Origin: a bacterium
Lineage (GTDB): Bacteria; UBA8248
Length of the DNA stretch: 41,171 nucleotides
Reading direction: 5' to 3'
Assembly (NCBI GenBank): GCA_022825065.1
Contig: JAJDYR010000028.1
Coordinates: 1-41,171, forward strand
The notes under the pieces were generated by a model, which searched no databases, was not told the origin of the DNA, and saw nothing but the letters and a program-made list of their open reading frames with translations. Both the position numbers and the translations under genes were made by a program. Below are positions 31,575-40,582 of the stretch, piece by piece; position 1 is the stretch's first letter; each line of letters starts with the position of its first letter.

Positions 31575-32852
31575 TTATGCCCGCACCCTCCAGACGAGTA
31601 ATACCGCAATGAGTCTGCTGGCTGCCATGGTTGCGAACACCCAGAACCACCCATTAGAAATCGCCAGAGACAGCCATCCAAAGAATATGGCTTGCAACGC
31701 GCCGTAAATATACCCATGGGCATCCAACACGCCCGCCGCTGTTCCCGCCAGCCGCCTGCCGGCCAGGTCTACCCCCAGCGCCTGCACAGTGGACATGTTG
31801 ACGCAAAATCCACCGACAATGAGTAAAATAACGGCGAGGGGAATATTGTCGGCGGGCGCATAGGCGATTCCCATCATCGCGGCGGCGCTTAGAACGGCGG
31901 CAAGTATGATGACGATGGAACGGTTGCTCTTGAAGAATCGATCGGAAATGATTCCACCGAAGATGGGTCCGAACAAATACCCCAAAGGGTAGGCGAAGGT
32001 GAGCAAACCCATTTCTTTCAGGTTGAAACCACCGACTTGAGCGTAATACAAAGGCGCCCATGAGACGACACCATAGCGAACCACGTTGTCCAGTCCTTTT
32101 ACGTGGCACGCCAAGAAGAAGCGCAGATTGGTCATCAAGTGGAAATACGCCTTCAGTCCATGTTCACTCTCGCTGCCTGCCGTTTCTGCTTCTCGGGATA
32201 CGTCATCTGACTCTATATACTCAGGGAGGTCTAGTTCAGAGGGTTTGTCTTTGGCGATAAAATAAAAAATGATTCCCAAGACGGCAATGATCAAAGGAGG
32301 GTACCGAATCGCAACTCGCCAGCCATATTGCGCCGCCGTCCAGGGGACGACTGCCCAGACGATGAGGAGCGCTATACCGGCGGCCGTTCCCACGAGCCCA
32401 ATCGCCTGCCCCCGCTCGCGTCTGGGCCACCATTGCGCGACCAGGCCGAGTCCGGGTCCCCATGTGGCTGCGTTCACAAAACCGACTATCGCCCAGGGGA
32501 TGGCGAGCGTGGAAATCGAATTCCCGAAACTCGCGATGAAGTTGAACAAAGATGTAGTAATGGCGGCGAAAAGAATGGTGTTTTTGTAGCCTACTTTTTC
32601 CGCAATCCTGCCGAAGACCAGATCGCCGAAAGCGAAGCCCCAAAACATCCATGAATTGATCCATCCGGTATCGACTCGCGTGATGCCCAGATCCTGGATG
32701 ACAGCGTATTGCACCAGACTGAAGTTGAATCTGCCCAGATAGTTGAAGGCATAGAAAACGCAAAAGGCGATGAGAATCCGCCATTTCCACTGGTGGAACT
32801 CGGGCGGCAGGTCATGATACTCGACCTGGGCAGCGCTTCTTCGTTCGTTCAT
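31575..32852 (-). CDS. MFS transporter, OPA-like (organophosphate/phosphate antiporter family)
   Basis: A 425-residue inner-membrane transporter with about 12 hydrophobic helices and a cytosolic central loop (KDKPSELDLPEYIESDD and on). YLGRFNFSLVQYAVIQDLG in helix 1 resembles the GlpT/UhpT YxxRxNF start, WGPGLGLVAQWWPRRERG is the conserved motif before helix 5, and GYLFGPIFGGIISDRFF is the second-half repeat of motif A. Substrate is unknown. The start is the ATG at 32852; no good ribosome site precedes it. It follows tyrS on the same strand after a 142 bp gap. Confidence 0.85.
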   Translation of the reverse strand: MNERRSAAQVEYHDLPPEFHQWKWRILIAFCVFYAFNYLGRFNFSLVQYAVIQDLGITRVDTGWINSWMFWGFAFGDLVFGRIAEKVGYKNTILFAAITTSLFNFIASFGNSISTLAIPWAIVGFVNAATWGPGLGLVAQWWPRRERGQAIGLVGTAAGIALLIVWAVVPWTAAQYGWRVAIRYPPLIIAVLGIIFYFIAKDKPSELDLPEYIESDDVSREAETAGSESEHGLKAYFHLMTNLRFFLACHVKGLDNVVRYGVVSWAPLYYAQVGGFNLKEMGLLTFAYPLGYLFGPIFGGIISDRFFKSNRSIVIILAAVLSAAAMMGIAYAPADNIPLAVILLIVGGFCVNMSTVQALGVDLAGRRLAGTAAGVLDAHGYIYGALQAIFFGWLSLAISNGWFWVFATMAASRLIAVLLVWRVRA

Positions 32853-32994
32853 GTTTGAATGGTTGCTTCGACTTCGCTGAAGCGTTGTCTGATTCGCAAG
32901 TTCATTTTCGCCATCTGTAGATGTCTCGGAATTTCCAAGAGGATTTGCTCAACTCTTGCAGCAGAATGCGACCAATGATGATTTCCATATTTGC

Positions 32995-34260
32995 TTATCT
33001 TTCAAATTCTAACAGATGATAGTTCTTTTTTCCTTTCCGAAGCAGGATGTATTGACCAAACAATATATCATCGTCCGACAGCGTGCTCGTCTCGGCGCTG
33101 ACGGGATGATTGTTTGCATAGATGCCGCCGCCCTTCAGGTCTTTTCGAGCCAGGGATTTCGATTTGCAAAGTCCGGTTTCCACCAGAAGATCGATCAACG
33201 GATACGGCGGCGCTCCCGATTTTCGAGTTATCGGTATTTCCTCCACCAGCGAGAGCAAATCATTTTCCTCGATGTCATCGAGTCGAGCCCCAAAAAGAAT
33301 TTTGGCGGCGCGCTCCGCGCTGCGCGCTGCGGCAGCACCATGTACGAATGTCGTCAATTCCTTAGCGAGGAAACGTTGTCCTGCTCGTTTCTCCGGGGAC
33401 TTGAGATGCTCTTTCTCAATTTCGTCAATTTCATCAACGGGTAAGAAGGTGAAGTATCTTAAAAACCTGCCGACATCCCTGTCGTCCGTCTGAATCCAGT
33501 ATTGCGAGAATCGGTATGGACTGGTTCGCTTCGGGTCCAGCCAGATGTTTCCTTCTTCAGTTTTCCCGAATTTCCTGCCGTCGGAAGTCGTAATGAGAGG
33601 AAAAGTCATGCCCAAAGCGGGTTTTCCATGGACGCGCCGGATAAGCTCGATTCCCGCTGTGATGTTGCCCCACTGATCGGAACCGCCAATCTGCAAGGTG
33701 CAATTCTCTTTCTCGAACAGGTGGAGAAAATCATAGGCCTGAAGCGCCATGTAGCTGAACTCGGTGTACGATATTCCTGCATCGGCGATACGTGACTTCA
33801 CAGATTCTTTCGCCATCATATAACCAATAGGAAAATGTTTGCCTACGTCGCGGAAAAAATCGATGAGACGGACCTCGTTCAGCCATTCCGCGTTGTTCAT
33901 CATACGCGCAGAGTTTGAACCCGCATCAAAATCCAGGAACCTTTCGAATTGAGTCCTGATTCCTTTGAGGTTGTGATCTAGAATTTCTGCGCTCAGGAGG
34001 TTTCTTTCTTCTGATTTTCCCGAAGGGTCTCCTATCATCCCGGTTCCGCCGCCCATGAGGGCAATCGGCCGGTGTCCTGCGCGTTGAAAACGCATGAGCC
34101 CCGTAATGGGAATCAAATTTCCAATGTGCAAACTGTCTGCCGTGGGGTCGAAGCCGCAATAGAGGCTTATTCCACCTTTTTCCAATGCGCTCGTCAGTTC
34201 CGCCTGGTCCGTATGATCGTGGACCAAACCACGGAGCTTCAATTCATCGAACAATTTCAT
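32995..34260 (-). CDS. tyrS: Tyrosyl-tRNA synthetase
   Basis: A 421-residue class I aminoacyl-tRNA synthetase. HIGH-type motif is HIGN (45-48). The KMSKS-type motif is KFGKT (in TTSDGRKFGKTEEG, near 228). Tyrosine-pocket residues lie in GFDPTADSLHIG and YMALQAYDFLHL. The C-terminal S4 RNA-binding domain (about 350-420) includes LCKSKSLARKDLKGGGIY. The KFGKT form is the common bacterial TyrRS type. ATG 34260 follows GGAG by six bases; an in-frame GTG two codons earlier is less well placed. It diverges from the SDR gene. It is essential unless a second tyrS exists, so the surrounding lower-GC stretch is not simply dispensable. Confidence 0.95.
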   Translation of the reverse strand: MKLFDELKLRGLVHDHTDQAELTSALEKGGISLYCGFDPTADSLHIGNLIPITGLMRFQRAGHRPIALMGGGTGMIGDPSGKSEERNLLSAEILDHNLKGIRTQFERFLDFDAGSNSARMMNNAEWLNEVRLIDFFRDVGKHFPIGYMMAKESVKSRIADAGISYTEFSYMALQAYDFLHLFEKENCTLQIGGSDQWGNITAGIELIRRVHGKPALGMTFPLITTSDGRKFGKTEEGNIWLDPKRTSPYRFSQYWIQTDDRDVGRFLRYFTFLPVDEIDEIEKEHLKSPEKRAGQRFLAKELTTFVHGAAAARSAERAAKILFGARLDDIEENDLLSLVEEIPITRKSGAPPYPLIDLLVETGLCKSKSLARKDLKGGGIYANNHPVSAETSTLSDDDILFGQYILLRKGKKNYHLLEFER

Positions 34261-34340
34261 GGGCACTCCCCACGGGTTCTTGCCGTATTTGAAGCGGCTT
34301 GAAGATGTTTCACCAACGAGAATGCTATCCTTCAGCCGAT

Positions 34341-34346
34341 ATTGTA
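34341..34346 (-). promoter_or_regulatory. Possible -10 box for tyrS
   Basis: TACAAT on the minus strand, 81 bases before the tyrS start, lies in a locally AT-rich intergenic stretch. No clear -35 is seen. The same stretch must also hold the SDR gene promoter on the other strand. Confidence 0.3.
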
Positions 34347-34414
34347 TCTTATTCGATATATATCAGGAGAGGGGGCAGGCTGAAAGTTGTACGACGGCTT
34401 TCGGCATACTCGAG

Positions 34415-35161
34415 ATGACGCTTCGCTTTAATTTTCAGGGCAAGAAAGTGCTCCTGACCGGGGCCACGGGAGACGTAGGCAAGACGCTCGTTCAGGCATT
34501 TCTGGATTCGGGCGCAAAACTCGTCGCCACGGGACGGAGTCCAGAGAAACTGCGTCTCATCGAAGGTTCCGGGGAGATGCTGAAAAAAATACCTTGCAAT
34601 ATGGAAAATTTTGATGAATTAAATGCCATGAGCAATGAAGCGATTGCATGGCTTGGCGGATGTGACATCTTCGTTCACACGGCGGCGAACATGTTGGTGA
34701 AAGACCCGCTCTCACTTGATGAATCTGATTGGAGGCGCGCTCTGAACGTGAATCTCCTGGCGCCTTATTTTTGCATTAAATGCGCGATGCCCGCACTCAA
34801 GGATTCTCTGGCGGGGCGAATCATCCTGTTTGGTTCCGGGGCCGGAAAATCGGGGGGACTGGGCCATAATCTCACTTATGGCGCTTCAAAAGGTGGTATT
34901 TTGGCCATGACGTTCAACCTTGCTCGCGAACTGGCGAAAACCAGAGTGACGGTAAACTGTTTGGTCCCCGGGCCGATTGACGGGCCATTGATGCGAGAGT
35001 TTGGGCCGGAATTGTACAAAAGAGCACTGGAGAAACACCCGATGGGGAGGTTTGCGACGGCTGCGGAATTGGTGCCGCCCACTTTGTTTCTTGCAAGTGA
35101 GGAAGCTGCGCATATCACCGGAGAAGCCCTGGATGTAAACGGGGGATATTTTACGGATTAG
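34415..35161 (+). CDS. SDR-family oxidoreductase
   Basis: A 248-residue classical short-chain dehydrogenase. Cofactor motif TGATGDVG lies near residue 14-21, the NAG-type motif appears as HTAAN, catalytic Ser is in ILFGSGAGKSG, and YGASKGG gives Tyr and Lys. C-terminal VPGPIDGPL and the closing ALDVNGGYFTD fit the 3-oxoacyl-ACP reductase-like group. Substrate is unknown. ATG 34415 gives a normal N-terminus (MTLRFNFQGKKVLLTGATG); there is no strong ribosome site. It is followed 70 bp later by the MoxR gene on the same strand, so a shared transcript is possible. Confidence 0.87.
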   Translation: MTLRFNFQGKKVLLTGATGDVGKTLVQAFLDSGAKLVATGRSPEKLRLIEGSGEMLKKIPCNMENFDELNAMSNEAIAWLGGCDIFVHTAANMLVKDPLSLDESDWRRALNVNLLAPYFCIKCAMPALKDSLAGRIILFGSGAGKSGGLGHNLTYGASKGGILAMTFNLARELAKTRVTVNCLVPGPIDGPLMREFGPELYKRALEKHPMGRFATAAELVPPTLFLASEEAAHITGEALDVNGGYFTD

Positions 35162-35231
35162 TAGCATGTCCCGGATGCAAGGGTGGGATGCCGAGACCGT
35201 TTGATGCGAATTTTGGAATGAGGAGTTGATT

Positions 35232-36200
35232 TTGCACGATAAAACATCAGGTAATGAAGAGTCAGAAGTGAGAGCAGTGGAAATCGAAGGAGTATCCCTG
35301 CATCTGGGCAGGTGCACCGTTTCCGACCAGGAGTGGATCGGCCAGATAGAAGTGCTTCGCCAGCTTCAAGCCTGCTGGATGGTGGTTGCGGAAGAAGATT
35401 TTTCCCTCTCTCCGAGAATTGTTGGTTCCCCGGGGATCGGGAAAACCACGCTGGCGATGGCGGCCGCGCGGGAACGAGGCCAGGAACTGTTTATATATCA
35501 GTGCACCTCCGATACCCGCCCGGAAGACCTCTTGATCACGCCCGTTTTGGCGGAATCAGGGAAAATCGCCTATCACGCATCCCCTTTGGTTACGGCCATG
35601 ATACGGGGAGGCGTCTGTGTGCTCGATGAGGGCAACCGGATGAGCGAGAAGAGTTGGGCCTCGCTGGCTCCGTTGCTCGACCACCGCCGTTATGTGGAGT
35701 CTATCGTTGCGGGGATTACGGTAAAGGCGCACCCGGATTTTCGCTGTTGTGTGACGATGAATGAAGATGCCTCGACATACGAGGTGCCCGATTACATCCT
35801 GTCGAGACTCCAACCGACCCTCGCGCTTGAATTCCCGAACAAGAAAGATGAACTGGCCATTCTGAAATACCACTTGCCGTTTGCTCCCAATGAGATGCTG
35901 GCCTTGACGGTGCAGTTTTTGCAGGAAGCCCATGAACTGGACCTTGAATATTCCCCTAGGGATGGAATCCATATCCTTCAATTCGCCCTGAAGCGTCTCG
36001 CGCAGGACCCGGAGCACCCACTCTCTCAAGACGAAGCATGGAGAGAGTCGCTCACCAAGGTGTTGGGAGATGATGCATTAGACTTGAAAAGTCTTGCGCA
36101 CAGAAGACGACAAGCTCTCGGCGATGAGCCTCCTCCACTTGATTTCGGCGATATTTTCTTTGGAGGCGATAGCCCGTTGCACCCCGGCCGAGACGATTGA
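35232..36200 (+). CDS. MoxR-type AAA+ ATPase
   Basis: A 322-residue AAA+ protein. Walker A GSPGIGKT (65-72), Walker [10 protein letters not shown] (128-136), sensor-1 Asn177 (CVTMNEDA) and an arginine-finger-like Arg192 ([12 protein letters not shown]) match the MoxR/RavA group. MoxR proteins remodel partners encoded next to them, often with von Willebrand A domains. Here no such domain is seen; the partner is probably the 657-residue protein three bases downstream. The start is a TTG at 35232, six bases after AGGAG; the in-frame TTG at 35226 is too close to that site. The C-terminus after the lid domain is Pro/Gly/Asp-rich. Confidence 0.88.
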   Translation: MHDKTSGNEESEVRAVEIEGVSLHLGRCTVSDQEWIGQIEVLRQLQACWMVVAEEDFSLSPRIVGSPGIGKTTLAMAAARERGQELFIYQCTSDTRPEDLLITPVLAESGKIAYHASPLVTAMIRGGVCVLDEGNRMSEKSWASLAPLLDHRRYVESIVAGITVKAHPDFRCCVTMNEDASTYEVPDYILSRLQPTLALEFPNKKDELAILKYHLPFAPNEMLALTVQFLQEAHELDLEYSPRDGIHILQFALKRLAQDPEHPLSQDEAWRESLTKVLGDDALDLKSLAHRRRQALGDEPPPLDFGDIFFGGDSPLHPGRDD

Positions 36201-36203
36201 TTC

Positions 36204-38177
36204 ATGGTCACGCGAGATTTTCTGAATATCACCGATCGCATCAGCGTACTTCCTGTCATCCATGGGTCGGGGGACTTCGCCGTCGAAGTGCGCGACAGGA
36301 TTTTGCTGCTTGAACCCGATTGCATTGCGATTCCCCTTCCTCCGTCATTTCAGGATGAAGTAGAAGCAGGCGTGGATGATCTCCCATATGTCTCCATCGT
36401 ATCAATGAATGAGGATACTCCATCATATCTCGGAGGTGATGAAGCAGGGTTTGACGAGTCATGGGATGCTTACCCCGAGGCGGAAGATGATTTTGGAACT
36501 CAAGAAGATTCGTTGGCGGATGAATCCAATTTGTCTTCTTATAATTATGTGCCCATCGACCCTTGCCAACCCGTGATTTCCGCCTTGAGAGTCGCGATGG
36601 GAGAGCGTATTCCCAGGGTTTTTGTGGATATAGAAGTGGAGCGTTTCCATCAGGATGTTCATGCGCTGCCGGATCCATACGCGCTGAAAAAAGTACCGAT
36701 GGAGGCTTTTGCAGCCACTCTTTTGACGGTAGCTCCCAAGCCTTCTCCCTCGACACAGCGTGCTGCGAGAATCCGCTGGATGGCCGACGCCTTACTGGAA
36801 CTCGAGGCCAGATACAGGCGAATCGTTTTCGTATGTTCCGCGATGGATTGGCCCTGGATTCGCTCGGCGTGCCGAGAAGGGCCATCCGGTGATAAGGAGT
36901 TATTCGAGTTGCACGAAGACGCGTCTCTCAACCCGCCCCGAAGGTATGGAGTTTCGGAGGATACACTGGCTTTTCTCTTGGGGGAGTTTCCCTATCTGAC
37001 GTATTTATACGAAAAAAAACGCGAAGAATTCCTGGGAGACTCCAATCTATCTATCGACGGCGTCAAGGAACTCCTCGTGGAGGCGAGAACGGCATGGCTC
37101 CAGGAACATCGACCCGTGCAAAACTGGGTAACGCCTCAAAGACTCCAGATTTTCTTGCAATATGTCCGGAACCTGACGCTTCAGGGAAGGAGATTGACGC
37201 CGGATTTGTTCACCCTCGCCCTGGCTGCAAAGCAAACCGCAGGAGATGCTTTTGCCCTCTCTTTATTGGAGACCGCAAGGAAATATCCGTATCAGCCAGA
37301 AAATATTTCTTCGAATGAAGATGCTCTTGTTCATATGGGTGTGGGCCGTGCGGCATTCCCCGATGGAGATGTCGGAACGATGAAGTCTCGGTTGGGCGGT
37401 TCAGCCGTCACCTGGAGGAGTATTTCCCTCAAACCCAAGCCCACACCGTTTGAAAGCAAGAATTGGGCCCAGAGGTGGAATCCTTTCGGCATGTGTTCCT
37501 GGCCGCCGGAAGATGATGCGATAGAGAGTTTTCATACCCATGTGCGCGAGCAAGCCAAGGCGCTGTTGGGAGAGGATTTGGCGCGTACCGAGAAATTCAC
37601 GACGTCGATAAAAGATGGGCTCGATATCAGGGAAACGCTTCGCAACTGGCATACGGGCGACCTTTATGTAAAAGAAATTCCCCCTGCGCGAGGGAACCTG
37701 GAGGTCGTCGTTTTTTTGTTCGACACGCCCGCCGATGCCGGAAAGTACTCCTGGCGTACGATGTGGTATGCGGAACATGATGAAGAATCAACTCTTTGCA
37801 TGTATGCGACCCCATTTGAGAACAATTTGGTGGGGCCGGGGGTCGCGGAATCTCAGTATGGCGGGGCATTTTTTGTTTTTCCTCCCAGGTACATCGAGGA
37901 TGTCTGGCGGGATGCGCACTTTCACTACACACAGACACTGGAGGAGCGATTGATTGCAGGGGCGTGTTTTCATTCGAAAGAGCGGTTCGTCGCCCTGGTG
38001 AGTCCGCACCCTCCAAATACACGCTGGCGGCAGATTGCGCGGTTGTATAAGAAGCATCTGATTCACATTCCGATTGGTCGATTTTCTGGGGAAACGATAG
38101 CCCGCATACGTCGATTCCATGTTCTGAACGGGAAAGATGTAAGAAGTTATGCTGCGCGCTTTATCCGGGAAATGTAA
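36204..38177 (+). CDS. 657-residue protein of unknown function, MoxR partner (distant TraB/DUF5682-like?)
   Basis: It begins three bases after the MoxR stop and is certainly co-expressed with it. Residues 13-50 (ISVLPVIHGSGDFAVEVRDR, then EPDCIAIPLPP) and 113-145 (YVPIDPCQPVISALR, then VFVDIEV) and 189-221 (RIRWMADALLELEARYRRIV) recall the ChaN/TraB/DUF5682 layout of an early H-G-S, an ILLLEPD strand, an FVDI strand and a VCSA strand. An acidic insert lies at 60-110. The C-terminal half (residues ~300-657) matches nothing known; it has VVVFLFDTPADAGKYSWRTM and AFFVFPPRYIEDV. No membrane segment, no vWA MIDAS motif. The fold suggestion is low confidence. Confidence 0.78.
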   Translation: MVTRDFLNITDRISVLPVIHGSGDFAVEVRDRILLLEPDCIAIPLPPSFQDEVEAGVDDLPYVSIVSMNEDTPSYLGGDEAGFDESWDAYPEAEDDFGTQEDSLADESNLSSYNYVPIDPCQPVISALRVAMGERIPRVFVDIEVERFHQDVHALPDPYALKKVPMEAFAATLLTVAPKPSPSTQRAARIRWMADALLELEARYRRIVFVCSAMDWPWIRSACREGPSGDKELFELHEDASLNPPRRYGVSEDTLAFLLGEFPYLTYLYEKKREEFLGDSNLSIDGVKELLVEARTAWLQEHRPVQNWVTPQRLQIFLQYVRNLTLQGRRLTPDLFTLALAAKQTAGDAFALSLLETARKYPYQPENISSNEDALVHMGVGRAAFPDGDVGTMKSRLGGSAVTWRSISLKPKPTPFESKNWAQRWNPFGMCSWPPEDDAIESFHTHVREQAKALLGEDLARTEKFTTSIKDGLDIRETLRNWHTGDLYVKEIPPARGNLEVVVFLFDTPADAGKYSWRTMWYAEHDEESTLCMYATPFENNLVGPGVAESQYGGAFFVFPPRYIEDVWRDAHFHYTQTLEERLIAGACFHSKERFVALVSPHPPNTRWRQIARLYKKHLIHIPIGRFSGETIARIRRFHVLNGKDVRSYAARFIREM

Positions 38178-38253
38178 TTCATGCGCGATTCTTGAGATTT
38201 GCTCGTTTTTGTGTCGCAGCATGAGAATGCAGGGAGCCGGGCTATTCGATATC

Positions 38254-38262
38254 TGCTAAAAT
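38254..38262 (+). promoter_or_regulatory. Possible extended -10 promoter of the 111-residue gene
   Basis: TGCTAAAAT (TGnTAAAAT) lies 48 bases before the ATG at 38311. No -35 match is present at the usual spacing. Confidence 0.35.
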
Positions 38263-38310
38263 GAGTGGGTTGTTACGTTTGAATGATCAACTGATAAAGG
38301 AGTTGTGACG

Positions 38311-38646
38311 ATGACTATCCAGGAACTCTTGGTCAGGTTTCCCGAAATACCGGCGGATTTACATCATGAGGAAATCCTGTCCCGATTTGCAGATGTTTTT
38401 GGAAAACCTCTTTCCATCGCTCAAAAACCCTCTGCGTGCTCGACCGAGCATGACGCTGCAAACCATTACTATATGAAGCTTGTCAACCCGATGGGCATAT
38501 ACCGTCTGGGACTGATGAAACGCGAGTTGCTGCTGTCGCAATTAGGCGAACTGGTTGAAAAGCAACAGGCCGACCCGAACTTTGCCGAGACGCTCGTTCC
38601 ATCTGGGGTTGCGGCGAGTGAGGTCAGAGGTCCTGGCTGCGGATAA
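38311..38646 (+). CDS. 111-residue hypothetical protein
   Basis: Family not recognised. It starts with a helical segment (MTIQELLVRFPEIPADLHHE), has a His/Tyr-rich middle (STEHDAANHYYMKLVNPMG), a helix LMKRELLLSQLGELVEKQQ, and a Gly/Pro tail ending GPGCG. No signal peptide or membrane segment. ATG 38311 follows AAAGGAG by eight bases, one of the best ribosome sites here; an in-frame GTG at 38305 is too close. It has its own possible promoter and a clear terminator, so it may be a separate unit from the MoxR pair 134 bp upstream. Confidence 0.72.
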   Translation: MTIQELLVRFPEIPADLHHEEILSRFADVFGKPLSIAQKPSACSTEHDAANHYYMKLVNPMGIYRLGLMKRELLLSQLGELVEKQQADPNFAETLVPSGVAASEVRGPGCG

Positions 38647-38665
38647 GCATTGCGCATGCAACAAT

Positions 38666-38699
38666 TCCCTCACTCTTTTATGGGTGAGGGATTTTCTTT
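38666..38699 (+). terminator. Intrinsic terminator after the 111-residue gene
   Basis: TCCCTCAC (38666-38673) pairs with GTGAGGGA (38684-38691) across a ten-base loop and is followed by TTTTCTTT. Confidence 0.8.
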
Positions 38700-38739
38700 G
38701 CGCGTTGGGAATAGTCAATTCATGATGCGGGTCTGATAT

Positions 38740-39666
38740 ATGCAGGCTGTCTCCAAAGTTGATCTTGTGGGCGCATTCGCAAGGGATTTTTTCGACGCAC
38801 CGGATGAAGCGAAAATCATCGGCGTGTTTCGCCGAAGTTTGTATGTGGAAAATGCATTCGGGCGGGTCGCGTGTATTGGAGAGCGGGGTATCGGGCCGGG
38901 TCCCCTGAATGCGCTTTGTGAATTCCCGGGCGACGTGGATTTCACGCAAATCGTGGAACCGGGAAGCCCCGCCAGAATCCGGGACGGCTGGATGCAACTC
39001 GGCCCCCGGATGAAAATCGATATATCCCGTCCGGTGGCGTGGGAGCCTGAGCCGCTCCCGGTCGGGTGGAATCTGGAGTTTTTCCTGGAAAATCTCCCGG
39101 TTCTCGCTCAATGGATAGCCGAAACGGGGCACCGGGAGGGTCTGGCCCCGCTCATCGCGCAGGTTGTGAGCGGCGAGGAGCTCTCGTATGAGGACGCGTT
39201 TCAAACAGTCTCCTGGAGGGGAATCTCGAGCTTCCGGCTTTGGTTGTCGCACTCTCTGGATCAAGCGGAAGACCTTGAATTTCCTGCCATTGCAAGCAGG
39301 CTCGTTGGCCTCGGCCCGGGGCTCACGCCGTCGGGGGATGATTTTTGGTGCGGTGTGATGATAGCGTTGCGCGCGCTGGGCTTTATGGACATTTTGGAAA
39401 AAGTTTCCGGCAGCGTCTTGAAACAGGCCAGAGAGCGAACGAATAAAATCAGTCGCGCGCATATGGAGTGCGCGGCCGGAGGCCAGGGAGTTGAAGCCCT
39501 GCATGAGACGATATCGGCGCTGGGGGTGGCGGATGAGGCGCGCTTGCGTTCCGCTTTGCGTGAGTTGGACAAGATAGGACATAGCTCGGGCTGGGATTCT
39601 CTGGCCGGTGTCGTTTGCGTCCTGGAATCCGTGGCGTCATGGAGGGGCCGCCGGATTCCGGCATGA
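38740..39666 (+). CDS. AllH/DUF2877-family protein (oxamate carbamoyltransferase subunit-like)
   Basis: A 308-residue protein. The DUF2877 hallmarks are GLGPGLTPSGDDF (190-202), a TNKISRAHMECAAGG segment and GHSSGWDSLAG near the C-terminus. AllH of Escherichia coli is a DUF2877 subunit of oxamate carbamoyltransferase in anaerobic allantoin breakdown, but no AllF or AllG partner, nor allantoin genes, are in this window, so the activity may differ. ATG 38740 has no clear ribosome site. The ketopantoate-reductase-like gene follows 19 bp later, suggesting a two-gene operon. Confidence 0.82.
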   Translation: MQAVSKVDLVGAFARDFFDAPDEAKIIGVFRRSLYVENAFGRVACIGERGIGPGPLNALCEFPGDVDFTQIVEPGSPARIRDGWMQLGPRMKIDISRPVAWEPEPLPVGWNLEFFLENLPVLAQWIAETGHREGLAPLIAQVVSGEELSYEDAFQTVSWRGISSFRLWLSHSLDQAEDLEFPAIASRLVGLGPGLTPSGDDFWCGVMIALRALGFMDILEKVSGSVLKQARERTNKISRAHMECAAGGQGVEALHETISALGVADEARLRSALRELDKIGHSSGWDSLAGVVCVLESVASWRGRRIPA

Positions 39667-39685
39667 ATTTCCGGGAGCGTGGTTG

Positions 39686-40582
39686 ATGAGCAAGGTAGCC
39701 GTGTTGGGGGCCGGCGCCATCGGGGGCGTGTTCGGGGTCCGGTTATGCCGATCGGGCAGGCACGACGTGACGCTGTGCGTGCGAAAGCCCATCGACAGAC
39801 TCGTGGTGGAAACGCCCGACGCCGTCATCGAATCGCCGGTGAAGTGCGCCGCCTCCCCCTCCGAGGCAGGGCCCGTGGACTGCGTTCTCCTGGCGGTGAA
39901 GGGGCATCAGGTGCCGGACGTCGCGCCTTGGCTGGAGGCTCTCATCGGCGAGGATACCATCGTCGCCGTGTTGCAGAACGGCGTGGAGCACAGGGAACGG
40001 GTGGAGCCGTACGCCCGGGGGGCGGAGGTCGTTCCGGTCGTGGTGAATTGTCCGGCGGACAGGCTGGCTCCCGGCCACGTGGCGCAGCAGGGGGGCGCCC
40101 AGCTCGTGCCCGAAGAAGGGCGGGGCGCGCGGTTCCTCGCGTCCCTTTACGAGGGCACGGATGTTCCGGTGAAGCCGACAACCGATTTTAAAACAGCCTC
40201 TTGGGCGAAGTTGTGCAACAACATCGGCGCAGGCCCCGCCACCGCGCTGACCGACAAGGGCAGGGGCGTGCTGCACGAGCCCGACGTCGCCGAACTCTGC
40301 CGCGGGCTCGTGCGTGAATGCGCCGCCGTGGGGAGAGCCGAGGGCGCGAAGCTGGCGGATGACGTCGCCGAGCGCACCATCGAGCGCTTGCGGGATGCCG
40401 ACCCCGAAGCGACGACTTCCATGCTCGTCGACAGGCGCGCCGGGCGTCCCATCGAGGCGGACGTCATGACGGGGGCGGTCGTTCGAATCGGCGCCAGGCG
40501 CGGAATACCCACGCCCCTGAACGCGGCCGTTCACGCGCTTCTGAGCTCCATCAATGTGCCTGTGATGGGAAAAACGAATTAA
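39686..40582 (+). CDS. Ketopantoate reductase (PanE/ApbA) family protein
   Basis: A 298-residue two-domain NADPH-dependent reductase. The nucleotide motif is GAGAIGG (8-14), Asn98 sits in LQNGV, and the catalytic Lys175 is in ASWAKLCNNIG. The C-terminal helical domain includes ATTSMLVDRRAGRPIEADVM with the family Ser-Met and Glu. Ketopantoate to pantoate reduction is the founder activity, and coaD about 11 kb away is in the same pathway, but many paralogues act elsewhere. ATG 39686 follows GGGAG by eight bases. G+C rises again here compared with the preceding genes. Confidence 0.87.
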   Translation: MSKVAVLGAGAIGGVFGVRLCRSGRHDVTLCVRKPIDRLVVETPDAVIESPVKCAASPSEAGPVDCVLLAVKGHQVPDVAPWLEALIGEDTIVAVLQNGVEHRERVEPYARGAEVVPVVVNCPADRLAPGHVAQQGGAQLVPEEGRGARFLASLYEGTDVPVKPTTDFKTASWAKLCNNIGAGPATALTDKGRGVLHEPDVAELCRGLVRECAAVGRAEGAKLADDVAERTIERLRDADPEATTSMLVDRRAGRPIEADVMTGAVVRIGARRGIPTPLNAAVHALLSSINVPVMGKTN

